64,000 bases of DNA from Acidithiobacillus marinus. GTDB taxonomy: Bacteria > Pseudomonadota > Gammaproteobacteria > Acidithiobacillales > Acidithiobacillaceae. This document shows positions 25,584 through 35,018 of the stretch, piece by piece (the first letter of the stretch is position 1; the number at the start of each line of letters is the position of its first letter). The stretch lies in the NCBI RefSeq assembly GCF_002847505.1, contig NZ_MXAV01000033.1:1-64000 (forward strand), read 5' to 3'. The notes below the pieces were generated by a model. The model did not search any database, was not told where the DNA came from, and saw only the letters and a list, made by a program, of their open reading frames with translations. The position numbers were made by a program, and so were the translations under genes.

Positions 25584-26989
25584 AACAGGTTTGGATTATT
25601 GACGACGATCCTTCCATTCGCTGGGTCCTCGAAAAAGCGCTGGCCCAGGCGGAAATCCCTTTCCGGAGTTTTGCCGACGCCGATAGTGCCCTGCGTGCGC
25701 TGGGTCGGGATCAACCCGATGCCATCGTCACCGATTTGCGCATGCCGGGCCTGGATGGCCTGGCTTTTCTGAAAGAAGTCCAGGCGCGTTGGCCGCGCTT
25801 GCCGGTTATTGTCATGACGGCACATTCGGATCTGGATAATGCGGTATCTGCTTTTCAAAGCGGCGCTTTCGAGTATCTGCCCAAGCCCTTTGACATGGAT
25901 GAAGCCATCCATCTGGTACGACGGGCTTTGGGCAGTCAGCAGGAAGCCGCCGCCAAGAGCGTGCCGGAAGAGAGTGATCCGACAGAAATGATTGGCGAAG
26001 CGCCCGCCATGCAGGAGGTGTTTCGGGCCATCGGTCGCCTGTCGCGCTCACAAATCAACGTGCTGATTACCGGTGAATCGGGAGCCGGCAAAGAATTGGT
26101 GGCCAGCGCCCTGCATCGCCATAGTCCCCGTGCCAGAGGCCCCTTCATTGCCATCAACACCGCCGCCATTCCCGCAGAATTACTGGAATCCGAGCTGTTT
26201 GGCCATGAAAAGGGGGCCTTTACGGGCGCGGTACAAACCCGCCAGGGACGCTTTGAGCAGGCCTCTGGAGGAACCCTGTTTCTGGATGAAATCGGCGATA
26301 TGCCTGCCGCCCTGCAAACCCGTTTACTCCGGGTCCTCTCCGATGGGACTTTTTATCGGGTTGGAGGACATGCTCCGTTGCGCGCCGATGTCCGGGTGCT
26401 GGCCGCTACCCACCAGAACCTGGAAGCCAAGGTCCAGGATGGGAGTTTTCGTGAAGATCTCTATCATCGTTTGAATGTCATTCATATTCATCTCCCGCCC
26501 CTGCGAGAGCGGCGGGAAGATATCCCGAGACTGGCGCGCCACTTTCTGCGTCACAGTGCCGAACAGCTCGATGTGGAGCGCAAGGTTTTGAGCCCCACGG
26601 CCGAAGCCGCCTTTATGGAATGGCACTGGCCCGGCAATGTGCGGCAGCTCGAAAACGTCTGCCGCTGGATTACCGTCATGGCGCCGACCAGTGAGGTGCA
26701 GGTGACCGATTTGCCGCCGGAAATGAGTGTGGCAGCAGCGCCTGTAGAATCCGCTGAAGCACCGGTTTATCAGGACTGGCGCCTGCAATTGGGGGCCTTG
26801 GTGCGCCAGCGCCTGGCCAGTGGGGAAGAAGCGCTGCTGGATAAAATCCAGCCCCAGTTTGAACGCTGTCTGCTGGAAGCCGCCCTGCAGCATACCCGGG
26901 GTCACAAACAGGATGCTGCCCAGAAACTCGGCTGGGGACGTAACACCTTGACCCGCAAACTGAAAGAACTGGGAATCGAAGAGCGATAA
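25580..26989 (+). CDS. ntrC: Nitrogen regulator NtrC (sigma-54 activator)
   Basis: 469 residues. The receiver domain (1-120) has acidic pocket DDD at 8-10, phosphoacceptor Asp52 in VTDLRMPG and Lys in LPKPFD. The AAA+ domain (about 140-380) has Walker A GESGAGKE, the sigma-54 contact loop GAFTGA and Walker B GGTLFLDEIGD. A Fis-type HTH (HKQDAAQKLGWGRNTLTRKL) ends the protein. Phosphorylated NtrC binds dyads of the TGCAC-N7-GTGCA class and drives sigma-54 promoters, several of which lie in this window. All key residues are present. Confidence 0.97.
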   Translation: MKQVWIIDDDPSIRWVLEKALAQAEIPFRSFADADSALRALGRDQPDAIVTDLRMPGLDGLAFLKEVQARWPRLPVIVMTAHSDLDNAVSAFQSGAFEYLPKPFDMDEAIHLVRRALGSQQEAAAKSVPEESDPTEMIGEAPAMQEVFRAIGRLSRSQINVLITGESGAGKELVASALHRHSPRARGPFIAINTAAIPAELLESELFGHEKGAFTGAVQTRQGRFEQASGGTLFLDEIGDMPAALQTRLLRVLSDGTFYRVGGHAPLRADVRVLAATHQNLEAKVQDGSFREDLYHRLNVIHIHLPPLRERREDIPRLARHFLRHSAEQLDVERKVLSPTAEAAFMEWHWPGNVRQLENVCRWITVMAPTSEVQVTDLPPEMSVAAAPVESAEAPVYQDWRLQLGALVRQRLASGEEALLDKIQPQFERCLLEAALQHTRGHKQDAAQKLGWGRNTLTRKLKELGIEER

Positions 26990-27083
26990 AAAGTTTCTTG
27001 CGAATCCTGGTCTTTAGACTAATTGCTTCTGAACACGCGGTTATCATGGCGTCTGGGAGCAGGATCGTGGGTTTGAGGTTTTT

Positions 27084-28022
27084 ATGCAAGGCTTGATGAT
27101 AGTCCTGGAAGTGGTGGTGGTATTGCTGCTGTTGGCGGAGGTTTTTATTCGTCTGCGTGCCCGCCGCCGACGTCTGCAGAGCCGCAATGAACAGGTGACA
27201 GCAGAAGCGCACAAGGAAATCCGCTTGCCTTCTGTCCAGGAAACGCCTGTTTCCCAGCCTGAAGTGCTTCCCGCGCAACCACACAGGGAAGCGGTTGCTG
27301 CCACTCAGGAAGCTCTGAGCATCGATGATCTCCTCAATGAAGCCAACATTTACCTCGAATATGGCCATTATGCCCAGGCGGCAACGGTATTGCGCTGGTA
27401 TGTGGATCTGAATCCTCACGAAACCCGGGTCATCAATCAGCTCCTGGATACTTATCTGGCCATGGCGGATATGGACAGTTATGCGGGCTTGCTGGAAAGC
27501 TTGGGTGAAAAATCCGGCAGTGTGCCTATGGATGAAAGCTGGTGGCGCGAGCGTGTGGAGCACGGTTTGCAGCAGGACCCTGGAAATCTGGAGCTTTTGG
27601 TGTTGGCTGAAAAGGTCGGCATGACAGTGCCCATGCCTCAGGAACAGGACTCTGAGCCACCAATGACTGCAGAAATGGCTCTGGCACTTGTTGCCCGTAA
27701 CCATGATCCGCATTATGGGATGGCCATTTTGTGGCGGGCCATTGTCCACGAGCCCCTGCGGCTGCCGCTTTATGCGGAATTGTTGCGGATCACGCATCAA
27801 CAACATCTTCTGGAAGAATATATTAATGCATTGATTTTATTGTATCTTACTGTGGGCTATAATGCGCAGACCCTGCGGGAGAGAATGTTGCGTGCCGGTC
27901 AGGATCTCGGGCCGCACCCCCTCTGGCAGGTGCTGGCAGACTGGGATGGTAATCCCGAAACCCTGCGCCAGTTAGCGCGTTCCCGCCAACTGGAAATTCC
28001 AGATTCTTTACCCTCAGCCTGA
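27084..28022 (+). CDS. Membrane-anchored TPR protein (FimV-C-terminal-like)
   Basis: 312 residues from ATG 27084 (GAGG 5 nt upstream). One N-terminal membrane helix (MIVLEVVVVLLLLAEVFI) with a basic RLRARRRRLQSR stop-transfer is followed by a Pro/Glu-rich linker. Helical TPR-like repeats beginning SIDDLLNEANIYLEYGHYAQ come next. This block resembles the C-terminal TPR region of FimV-type proteins, but the LysM and other FimV parts are absent. Likely an inner-membrane scaffold facing the cytoplasm. It is 94 bp after ntrC and 120 bp before ispB; a shared role with either is not evident. Confidence 0.6.
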   Translation: MQGLMIVLEVVVVLLLLAEVFIRLRARRRRLQSRNEQVTAEAHKEIRLPSVQETPVSQPEVLPAQPHREAVAATQEALSIDDLLNEANIYLEYGHYAQAATVLRWYVDLNPHETRVINQLLDTYLAMADMDSYAGLLESLGEKSGSVPMDESWWRERVEHGLQQDPGNLELLVLAEKVGMTVPMPQEQDSEPPMTAEMALALVARNHDPHYGMAILWRAIVHEPLRLPLYAELLRITHQQHLLEEYINALILLYLTVGYNAQTLRERMLRAGQDLGPHPLWQVLADWDGNPETLRQLARSRQLEIPDSLPSA

Positions 28023-28145
28023 TGCCGGTGCAGGAACTCTGCTTGACAAGGTATTGTCGCCCTCACCACAATCCCCTGCGGCCGCAAGCTTGGCACCATC
28101 CGGTGTAAAGTGCCGCCAATGCCAATAAACGGGGAGCAGTATAGG

Positions 28146-29114
28146 ATGAATCTCGAGTCAGTGAATCAGCTGGTGCGGTCGGATATGTTGGCGGTGAATC
28201 AGGTGATTCAGGAGCAACTGCGTTCCGGGGTGCCGACGATTCCTGCCATGGGCACCTACTTGATCAACGCCGGCGGCAAGCGACTGCGCCCTATCGTTCT
28301 CCTGCTGGCCGCACGCATGGGTGGAGAGCGCAGCGCGCGACCCATTCCCCTGGCCGCTGTTGTCGAATTTATCCACACCGCCACTCTCCTTCATGACGAT
28401 GTGGTAGATGGCTCGGAACTGCGGCGCAACAATGCCACTGCCAATCAGTTATGGGGAAATGCCGCCGCCGTTCTGGTCGGCGATTTTCTCTATGCGCGAT
28501 CCTTCGAAATGATGGTGGCTGATGGGGATATGCGGATCCTGGCGACCATGGCCGAAGCCACCAGCGTGATTGCTCAGGGAGAAGTGGCGCAGTTGGAAAA
28601 TGCCCATGATCCAGACTTGAGTGTCGACGCCTATTTTTCGGTCATCGAAGCCAAAACCGCCAAACTTTTTGAAGCGGCCATGCGGATTGGGGCGCTGATC
28701 AATCATCTGGATCAGCAGGCAGAAACGGCGCTGGCAAAATATGGCTCCCTTCTGGGCATTGCTTTTCAATTGATGGATGACGCCCTGGACTATTCCACTT
28801 CCGCCGAAAAGATGGGAAAAAACCAGGGAGATGATTTGGCAGATGGAAAAGCCACCCTGCCATTTATTCATGCCATGCAACAGGCGACAGCGACTGAGCA
28901 AGCGCTTCTGCGCGATGCCTTGAGCGCCGAAAGCAAAGCCGATTTTTCGGGAGTCCTAGAAATCATTGCCAGAACAGAAGCTATTGATTACACTTTGCGC
29001 GTCGCCGAGGAAAAGGCTCAGCAGGCCATTGCTTGTTTATCCAGCTTTCCTGATGGTCCGGAAAAATCAGCCTTGGAGTTTCTGGCCGGGTTCGCCGTAC
29101 AGCGCGACTATTGA
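28146..29114 (+). CDS. ispB: Octaprenyl (polyprenyl) diphosphate synthase
   Basis: 322 residues from ATG 28146, GGGGAG 9 nt upstream, the usual IspB length. The trans-prenyltransferase signatures are intact: INAGGKRLRP (about 41-50), first aspartate motif HDDVVD (83-88) and second aspartate motif MDDALDY (about 210-216). The enzyme condenses isopentenyl diphosphate onto farnesyl diphosphate to make the ubiquinone side chain. A tRNA-Pro gene follows after 11 bp. Side-chain length cannot be read from sequence by eye. Confidence 0.95.
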   Translation: MNLESVNQLVRSDMLAVNQVIQEQLRSGVPTIPAMGTYLINAGGKRLRPIVLLLAARMGGERSARPIPLAAVVEFIHTATLLHDDVVDGSELRRNNATANQLWGNAAAVLVGDFLYARSFEMMVADGDMRILATMAEATSVIAQGEVAQLENAHDPDLSVDAYFSVIEAKTAKLFEAAMRIGALINHLDQQAETALAKYGSLLGIAFQLMDDALDYSTSAEKMGKNQGDDLADGKATLPFIHAMQQATATEQALLRDALSAESKADFSGVLEIIARTEAIDYTLRVAEEKAQQAIACLSSFPDGPEKSALEFLAGFAVQRDY

Positions 29115-29125
29115 CGCAGTATTAT

Positions 29126-29202
<77 letters not shown>

Positions 29203-29210
29203 TATGAATG

Positions 29211-29237
29211 AAAAGGCCCGCTTTGTCGGGCCTTTTT
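29211..29237 (+). terminator. Intrinsic terminator after tRNA-Pro
   Basis: AAAGGCCCG-CTTTGT-CGGGCCTTTTT hairpin with T tail, 8 nt after the tRNA 3' end. Confidence 0.9.
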
Positions 29238-29295
29238 GGTGTTTTTCACAGTATGTTCGCAAAACTGTGACTTGAATCAGGCAGGGATATTGCCG

Positions 29296-29526
29296 ATGTT
29301 TAAATGGTTGTTGCTGGCAGGTTTCGTGGGCGTGCTGTTTTATATCTGGCGCAAAAAGCAGCGACCTGCCCGGCAGCGTCCTGAAGTGGAATCTCTGGTA
29401 CGCTGTTCCCGCTGTGGCCGCTATGTATCAGCGCATAATGCCCTGCGTAGCGCTGAAGGCAACTATCGTTGTTCGGAACATGCAAGCCCATATGCGGGTC
29501 AACAAAACGCGGGAGATTCAGATTGA
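29296..29526 (+). CDS. PP0621-like small membrane-anchored zinc-ribbon protein
   Basis: 76 residues from ATG 29296 (MFKWLLLAGFVGVLFYIWRK). One membrane helix is followed by a basic stretch and a CSRCGRYV...YRCSEH motif that could bind one zinc ion. This layout matches the short PP0621 family of unknown function. The stop overlaps the presumed TTG start of the next gene. Confidence 0.72.
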   Translation: MFKWLLLAGFVGVLFYIWRKKQRPARQRPEVESLVRCSRCGRYVSAHNALRSAEGNYRCSEHASPYAGQQNAGDSD

Positions 29527-31613
29527 CCATTAACAGACGTTCCTCGGGGGTGCCAAGCGTCAGCCCGGCCATTTCAATGCGAGCGGGTGTATACACCATT
29601 CTCGCCCTCGTGGTTTACGGCCTTTCCTGGTATTACAACGGCCAATTGATCCCCCTGCTTGCGGTCGAAAGTATGGTGCTGATGATTTGGGGGTTGATGG
29701 TCTGGTGGCCCTGCCTACGGGCTGGCCTGATCTGGCCAAGGGGATTTCTGCCGCTATTCATGCTGTCCTGGTTCATCTGGTTCGGGCTCACCCTTTTCTG
29801 GAGTGGATCGCCCTACAGTAGCTGGTTTTATTTCTGGGTACTGGGCTCGTTGCCACTGACCTTTATGATTGCGATCATGATTCCTGAACTGACGGCCGAA
29901 CTGTTCTGGACCTGGTTCTGGCGGGGGATATTAATCAGCGCCTGGATTCTCAGTGCTATGGCGCTGTGGCAATATTATCAAGACTTGGTCACCAATATCG
30001 GGCTGGCTAATTTGCGCCCTTTTGGCCCCTTGCTGGACACCAACAGTTTTGCGGCCTGGCTGAATTTGCTGTTTTTCCCGGTGCTCGTTCTGTATTTTGT
30101 GAAAGATAGCCGTCGTCAGGTGGGCTTTTTACGAGGAGGTCTTGATCCAGAAGCTTTTTTCTATTTGTTGACCTTGACGGTTGTGTTGCTGGCTTTTTTT
30201 TCCACCAGCAGTCGTGGCGGTTTTCTGGCCTGGATCTGCACCATGCCCTTTGCTATCTGGGGATTATGGCGACTACCTGCTGCGCGACCCCGGTTTTTAG
30301 TGGTTGCCGCCTTGGTCATCATTGCTTTTTTGTTGATGGATTATGCGCACGGCTATGATCTGATCGGTCATCTTTCTCCAGGTTATATCACCAGCAATAT
30401 CACTACGGTATCCCGCAAGCTGATGTGGATCGCTACCTGGCACATGTTTCTCAGTCACCCCTGGCTGGGTACCGGTATCGGCAGCTACTTTCTGAATTAC
30501 CCGGCATACCGTTTGCCCGGTGAGCTGGCTTCGGCAGGCACTTACGCGCATAACGATTTTCTGGAGTATCTGGCCGAGGGCGGTTTGATCAATCTGGGGT
30601 TTTTGCTCGGTTTTGCTGGAGTGTTGATGTATGCCCTTTATCGTCTGCTGTATCGGGCGGGACAAGCGCTACAGATAGATGATGAAAAAAGACTGACGGC
30701 ACTGGGTCTGGTTCTGGGCGTGTTTGCGATTACCGGCCACGCTCTGGGTAATTTCATTTTTTACAATTTGCCGCTGAGTATTCTGGCGGGACTGTTCATG
30801 GCGCGCGCTTGGCGAATTTATGGGAACACCGGAAACACGGAGCCTTTGTTACCCAAAATCGGTATCCATCATGGGTTCATCACTCAGGGGCTTTTGTTGC
30901 TGGGGGTTTGTGTCGCCTCCTGGAACCTGTTGGCAGACGCTACCACCTACGCTTTCTTGAGTGATAATGCCTGGCTGAATGGGGTGATCAATCATCCCCG
31001 GCAGCGTGCGGAATTGTTGCTAAAAGTTGCGAATACACTAACGGCAGTACGTCCTTTGGCGACTCAACCCCATGTGTATCTCGCCAATACCTATTTGACG
31101 CTGGTCGAACATGACACCCGAATGGACGCAGCCAATCGTCGTTCCTTGGTGCAGGCAGCGCTGCATCAATATCAACAAAGTCTCGTGGGTATTCCCCAGC
31201 AATCGGGAGTACTCAACTCCATCGGCACGCTCTATCTCACCCAGGGAAAATTCCTGGGGCTGGATGTCACACAAAGACAGCGGCAGACCCTTCTGGCCTG
31301 GCGCCAGGGGTTGGCCATTGACCCGGAAAGTATCAGCCTGCGGAACGAGATTGCCCAGTTGGCTTACGCAGACCAGGGCGATGTGCAAGGTGGGCTGGCA
31401 TTCTTGCGTGCGGGCTTGAAACGCCCACTTTTCCCTGAACCCCGCTCAGAACTGCTGCTGGATATTGCCTTGATGCAATGGCGTGGCGATGACAAAGCCG
31501 CTGCGGAAAAAACGCTGTTGCGGATTTTGCGCGACAACCCCGGTTATCTGCCTGCGGTTTCCTGGCTGCAGGCCATACATCACCAGACTGGCCTGCACGC
31601 TACAGTGCATTGA
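29523..31613 (+). CDS. O-antigen ligase/polymerase-like membrane protein with TPR tail
   Basis: About 696 residues. TTG 29523 (overlapping the previous stop, GGGAG 7 nt upstream) is taken as start; ATG 29577 is the main alternative. Ten or more membrane helices lead into the Wzy_C-type region containing FLSHPWLGTGIGSYFLNYPA, THNDFLE-like YAHNDFLEYLAEGGLINLGF and the following helices. The last 200 residues are soluble helical repeats (RSLVQAALHQYQQSLVGIPQ and on) resembling TPR. Such proteins transfer or polymerise surface polysaccharide at the periplasmic face (WaaL/Wzy) or glycosylate pilin (PglL-type). Which one cannot be decided here; no other LPS genes are adjacent. Confidence 0.82.
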   Translation: MTINRRSSGVPSVSPAISMRAGVYTILALVVYGLSWYYNGQLIPLLAVESMVLMIWGLMVWWPCLRAGLIWPRGFLPLFMLSWFIWFGLTLFWSGSPYSSWFYFWVLGSLPLTFMIAIMIPELTAELFWTWFWRGILISAWILSAMALWQYYQDLVTNIGLANLRPFGPLLDTNSFAAWLNLLFFPVLVLYFVKDSRRQVGFLRGGLDPEAFFYLLTLTVVLLAFFSTSSRGGFLAWICTMPFAIWGLWRLPAARPRFLVVAALVIIAFLLMDYAHGYDLIGHLSPGYITSNITTVSRKLMWIATWHMFLSHPWLGTGIGSYFLNYPAYRLPGELASAGTYAHNDFLEYLAEGGLINLGFLLGFAGVLMYALYRLLYRAGQALQIDDEKRLTALGLVLGVFAITGHALGNFIFYNLPLSILAGLFMARAWRIYGNTGNTEPLLPKIGIHHGFITQGLLLLGVCVASWNLLADATTYAFLSDNAWLNGVINHPRQRAELLLKVANTLTAVRPLATQPHVYLANTYLTLVEHDTRMDAANRRSLVQAALHQYQQSLVGIPQQSGVLNSIGTLYLTQGKFLGLDVTQRQRQTLLAWRQGLAIDPESISLRNEIAQLAYADQGDVQGGLAFLRAGLKRPLFPEPRSELLLDIALMQWRGDDKAAAEKTLLRILRDNPGYLPAVSWLQAIHHQTGLHATVH

Positions 31614-31653
31614 AAGTTATAGAAAGCGCAGATATGGCATTGAGAACCCAGAC

Positions 31654-33408
31654 ATGACGACAGAATCCTCGCCGCAAAAGCGTCATCTGCCCCGCTGGCG
31701 GGCCCTGCTGATTTTGTCGGTCATTTTCCTGGGCTTTGTGCTGGTTCTGTTCCGGGACACGGACTTGCAATGGTGGCAGGATCATACCTTGCGCGATCAG
31801 GGTCGCATGCGCTACCTGCAGACGCGTCCTTTACCGGCGGATCGGGGGGTCATTTATGCCAGTAACGGCACGGCCCTCGCGGTGAATGTGCCCGCCGTGA
31901 CCATTTGGACAGACCCACGCATTTTTGATCAGCATAAAAAAGACTGGGACAAGGTGGCTGCGGCCCTGCAAATGAGTCCTCGGGCGCTGGCAGAGCGCGT
32001 GCAGTCGGGTGGCTCGGGCTTTGCCTATATTCTGCGTCAAGGGGAGCCGCAAATAGGCAAGGCGCTAAAGGCACTGCATGTTCCGGGCATTTATGTGCAG
32101 GCCAGCAGCCGGACTTATTATCCTCTGGGTGCCGTGACCACCCCTTTGCTGGGTCTGGTGCATCTGGATCATCATGGCGCGGCCGGTTTGGAAATGGGCT
32201 ATGACCAATGGCTGTCCGGTCATGCTGGCACCGAAAAAGTGCTGGTGGACGGGCAGGGTGAAGTGCTGCGGGTGCTAGGTGCCCGTCGTGCGCCAGTGCC
32301 CGGCCACGACTTGCATTTGACCATCAATCCCCAGATTCAGTATTGGGCTTACATGACACTGCAGGCTGCCCAAAAGCACTTTGGTGCCAGCGAAGGCTCT
32401 GCTGTGGTCATGAATGTCGAAAATGGTCAGATTCTCGCCATGGCCAGCGTGCCATCCTGCAATCCTAATTCCCGCAATGGTTGTACTAGTCCGGACGATT
32501 ATGTCAATAATGCGGTGCATCAAGCCTTTGAACCCGGCTCGGTCATGAAGCCCTTTGTGGTGGCGGCGGCTCTGAAAACCGGTAGTATTCAGCCTGATCA
32601 AAGTTTCAATGTGTCCCATTGTCTGCCGGTGGGAGGGTTTTGTATTCGGGATGATGTGGTGCATCATGAATTGAATGTGGCGCATATTCTTAAATATTCC
32701 AGTGACATTGGCGCGGCCAAAATTGCCTTGCGCACCCCTGCCCAGGCGATTTATGCCATGTATCGGGCAGCGGGTTTCGGAAAGACACCGGATTTGGGCT
32801 TTGCTGGAGCAACCGCTGGTGTGTTGCCGCAACCCCAGACCTGGGACAAGGCCCGCCATGCGACCATTGCCCTGGGCTATGGGGTTTCGGTGACGACTCT
32901 GCAGCTCGCCGAAGCCTATGCGGCCATTGCCAACGGCGGATACCATGTGGAGCCGACTCTGATTGCCGGCCAGTCAGTCCACAAACAGCGCATCATGCCC
33001 GCCAATATTGCCGCCCATCTGCGCCACTGGCTGGAAGGGGTCTGTGCCGCCAATGGTACCGGTATTCTCGCCGCGATTCCCGGTTACGCGGTGGCGGGTA
33101 AAACCGGCACCGCCAATCTGGCCAACGGCAAGGACGGTTTTCAGAAAAACAAAACCAATGCCACGTTTGTCGGCTTTGCCCCGGGGTTTGCGCCGAAGCT
33201 GGTGATGGCAGTGACCATGCGCGGTAGTACCCGTTACTGGAATTTCGGGGGCGTCGAATCTGCACCGGTATTCCGGGTGACCATGCGCCATGCCCTGCAG
33301 GAGCTGAATATTTCGCCACGATGGTGTGGTGGCAAGGCCTGTGCATCCAAGGATAAAGGCATTACCGCGACCCAGGCGGAAATCTGGGCAGAAGGAGGTG
33401 GAAATTGA
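31654..33408 (+). CDS. Class B penicillin-binding protein (FtsI/PBP3-like)
   Basis: 584 residues from ATG 31654 (MTTESSPQKRHLPRWRALLI). One N-terminal membrane anchor precedes the pedestal region (RPLPADRGVIYASNG), then the transpeptidase domain with SVMK (Ser about 296), SSD (about 348-350, where most FtsI have SSN) and KTGTAN (about 482). It would cross-link septal or side-wall peptidoglycan in the periplasm. It is not in a division-and-cell-wall cluster, so it may be a second, specialised PBP. Two small membrane genes overlap or follow in the same direction. Confidence 0.9.
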   Translation: MTTESSPQKRHLPRWRALLILSVIFLGFVLVLFRDTDLQWWQDHTLRDQGRMRYLQTRPLPADRGVIYASNGTALAVNVPAVTIWTDPRIFDQHKKDWDKVAAALQMSPRALAERVQSGGSGFAYILRQGEPQIGKALKALHVPGIYVQASSRTYYPLGAVTTPLLGLVHLDHHGAAGLEMGYDQWLSGHAGTEKVLVDGQGEVLRVLGARRAPVPGHDLHLTINPQIQYWAYMTLQAAQKHFGASEGSAVVMNVENGQILAMASVPSCNPNSRNGCTSPDDYVNNAVHQAFEPGSVMKPFVVAAALKTGSIQPDQSFNVSHCLPVGGFCIRDDVVHHELNVAHILKYSSDIGAAKIALRTPAQAIYAMYRAAGFGKTPDLGFAGATAGVLPQPQTWDKARHATIALGYGVSVTTLQLAEAYAAIANGGYHVEPTLIAGQSVHKQRIMPANIAAHLRHWLEGVCAANGTGILAAIPGYAVAGKTGTANLANGKDGFQKNKTNATFVGFAPGFAPKLVMAVTMRGSTRYWNFGGVESAPVFRVTMRHALQELNISPRWCGGKACASKDKGITATQAEIWAEGGGN

Positions 33409-33716
33409 GCCGAACCGATAAATGGGTGGCCGGTATTCTGACCCTGGGAGTGATCGGATTACTGCTGGGCGTGCTGGCTTTTGCTGCAGTGTCGCGCATT
33501 CCTGTGGCGCACATCTATGTCAATTCGGCTGGCGCGCGATCCATTATTGTCGCCGGTCACCGGGCTAAAGCTGCGCCAGACTGGCCGGGTGCCTATCGGG
33601 TATCACCCCGTTATACCGACCCCGCTTTCTGGTCCACGGCCACCCTGTATTTTCGGCAAGGCCCGGCGGTGACCATTCCCCGTCAGGACATCAAGCTCTG
33701 GGTGTACCGTGGCTGA
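33405..33716 (+). CDS. Small single-span membrane protein
   Basis: 103 residues from TTG 33405, which overlaps the PBP stop and has a perfect GGAGGT 5 nt upstream. One membrane helix (about 8-30, ILTLGVIGLLLGVLAFAAVS) precedes a periplasm-sized soluble tail. I do not recognise the family. The overlap with the PBP gene upstream and with the next gene downstream suggests a coupled operon. Confidence 0.7.
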   Translation: MSRTDKWVAGILTLGVIGLLLGVLAFAAVSRIPVAHIYVNSAGARSIIVAGHRAKAAPDWPGAYRVSPRYTDPAFWSTATLYFRQGPAVTIPRQDIKLWVYRG

Positions 33717-34035
33717 GTCCGGCCAGATTCCGCGCATCCTGAAAGCCCTGCTGCAAGGGGCTGTCGCTGTTGTGCTGGTGCTTCTAATAGTCCTTTTGTT
33801 GCTGGCTCTGGATGCCCTGTTGTTGATTCCGGGCCTGATGCTGGCGTATACGCTGATGGGCATTCCCTGGCACTGGCCGGGAATACTGCCCGATCCCCTC
33901 AATCCTCCGGGACCCTGGATCAGTATGGCTGTAGGCGTCATAGCTACCCTGGTTCCGGCTCTGCTGGACGGTATTGTTCTGTATTTTTTTCTGCACCGTA
34001 AAAAATCCGGCGATAAGGCATCGGCTTCCTCCTGA
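33709..34035 (+). CDS. Small multi-span membrane protein
   Basis: 108 residues from GTG 33709, overlapping the previous gene by 8 bp. Two to three hydrophobic segments (AVAVVLVLLIVLLLLALDAL, LIPGLMLAYTLMG, VGVIATLVPALLDGIVLYFF) and a short basic C-terminus. No recognised family. The coupled position behind the PBP gene hints at a cell-envelope role but nothing in the sequence proves it. Confidence 0.65.
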   Translation: MAESGQIPRILKALLQGAVAVVLVLLIVLLLLALDALLLIPGLMLAYTLMGIPWHWPGILPDPLNPPGPWISMAVGVIATLVPALLDGIVLYFFLHRKKSGDKASASS

Positions 34036-34204
34036 AACGACGGGGAGGGGAACAGCTTCAGAAGCGGAAATCCAGCCCAGCCACGCACAACAAACTCAAG
34101 AGCTTGCAATTTATTCTCAGGCGCGCCAGAATCTTTCTTGTACCATTAAGTCATTGTTCTGTTTTGATAACCGGTGTTGCCGTAAAGTTCGTGCTGGAGA
34201 GCTA

Positions 34205-34561
34205 ATGAATATTCAGAATGAATTGAATAAGGCTACGTTTGATTCCAGATTCGCTACCTTGCCTGACGGCACGATGGTATATAAACCGGCTTTTAGTAAG
34301 ACGCGCTATATTGTTCCATCATTGAAAGAAAAAGATAGAATCAAAAAATTTATTGAGCTAAAGCAAGATGTTATTTCTTCAGGTTTTGCCTTATCGTTAT
34401 TTTTTGTTTTTATGAATAAGTGGTTAGGTTTTGATGTTTTTATTACAGGGTATTCATTAACGATAATTGTGCCCGTTGTGATTCAGATAATGATGCACAT
34501 AAAAATGGTCAAAGGGCTAGAGCGATATACTGCAGACAATCAAGCAGTAAATGCCAACTGA
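34205..34561 (+). CDS. Hypothetical two-helix membrane protein in AT-rich islet
   Basis: 118 residues from ATG 34205 (MNIQNELNKATFDSRFATLP), GGAGA 5-6 nt upstream. Two hydrophobic helices (SSGFALSLFFVFMNKWLGF and SLTIIVPVVIQIMMHI) follow a soluble region with YKPAFSKTRYIVPSL. The DNA is clearly richer in A+T than the neighbouring PBP and uup genes, which points to horizontal acquisition. No family recognised. Confidence 0.6.
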   Translation: MNIQNELNKATFDSRFATLPDGTMVYKPAFSKTRYIVPSLKEKDRIKKFIELKQDVISSGFALSLFFVFMNKWLGFDVFITGYSLTIIVPVVIQIMMHIKMVKGLERYTADNQAVNAN

Positions 34562-34666
34562 ATACTTTTTTGCGCAGATGATGTATGGATTTTGATCTAT
34601 GTTGCTGTAATTTTTGTATAGCCATGATGCTGATTCTGTAGATTGTCTATTGATCAAGGAGGGGCT

Positions 34667-34987
34667 ATGTGTAAAAAACAGATCAGGATCACATCACCCA
34701 TTGCTGATCGTACGCAGTTTGTGCGCGCATTGCGCCTCATCGGTGGTGATTTGGATTTAAAATCAGCGGTCTCGCTTGCAATCTATCTGGATAATCACTG
34801 CAATACGGTTATAGCTGCGGGGCTAGATCACGAAGTTGCAGAGCATATAGCCAACGAGCTCCGTAGCGGAGGCACTGAAGCCCTTGTAGAGTCAAGCGTT
34901 ATCGACACACCCATGCGTTGTTGCCCATCCGCTAATGAAAAGTTTTCCTGGTCATTCCCGCGCCATATCAGACGTTCTACCGCTTAA
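34667..34987 (+). CDS. Hypothetical protein with ribosomal L7/L12-like or DUF-type small fold
   Basis: 106 residues from ATG 34667, chosen over an upstream TTG because AAGGAGG lies 5 nt before it. The stretch FVRALRLIGGDLDLKSAVSL...VAEHIANELRSGGTEALVES resembles, in pattern only, the L7/L12 C-terminal type of fold (alternating helix with a closing strand). This is a weak impression rather than a family call. Part of the same AT-rich islet of orphan genes. Confidence 0.55.
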   Translation: MCKKQIRITSPIADRTQFVRALRLIGGDLDLKSAVSLAIYLDNHCNTVIAAGLDHEVAEHIANELRSGGTEALVESSVIDTPMRCCPSANEKFSWSFPRHIRRSTA

Positions 34988-35018
34988 TTTGTTGCTATAG
35001 TTTTTAAGGGGGTAGCCA

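Noticed and set aside
30520-30545. GG-N10-GC match (CGGCATACCGTTTGCC) on the plus strand
   Set aside because: It lies inside the coding sequence of the ligase-like gene with no gene start downstream and no NtrC dyad; taken as chance.
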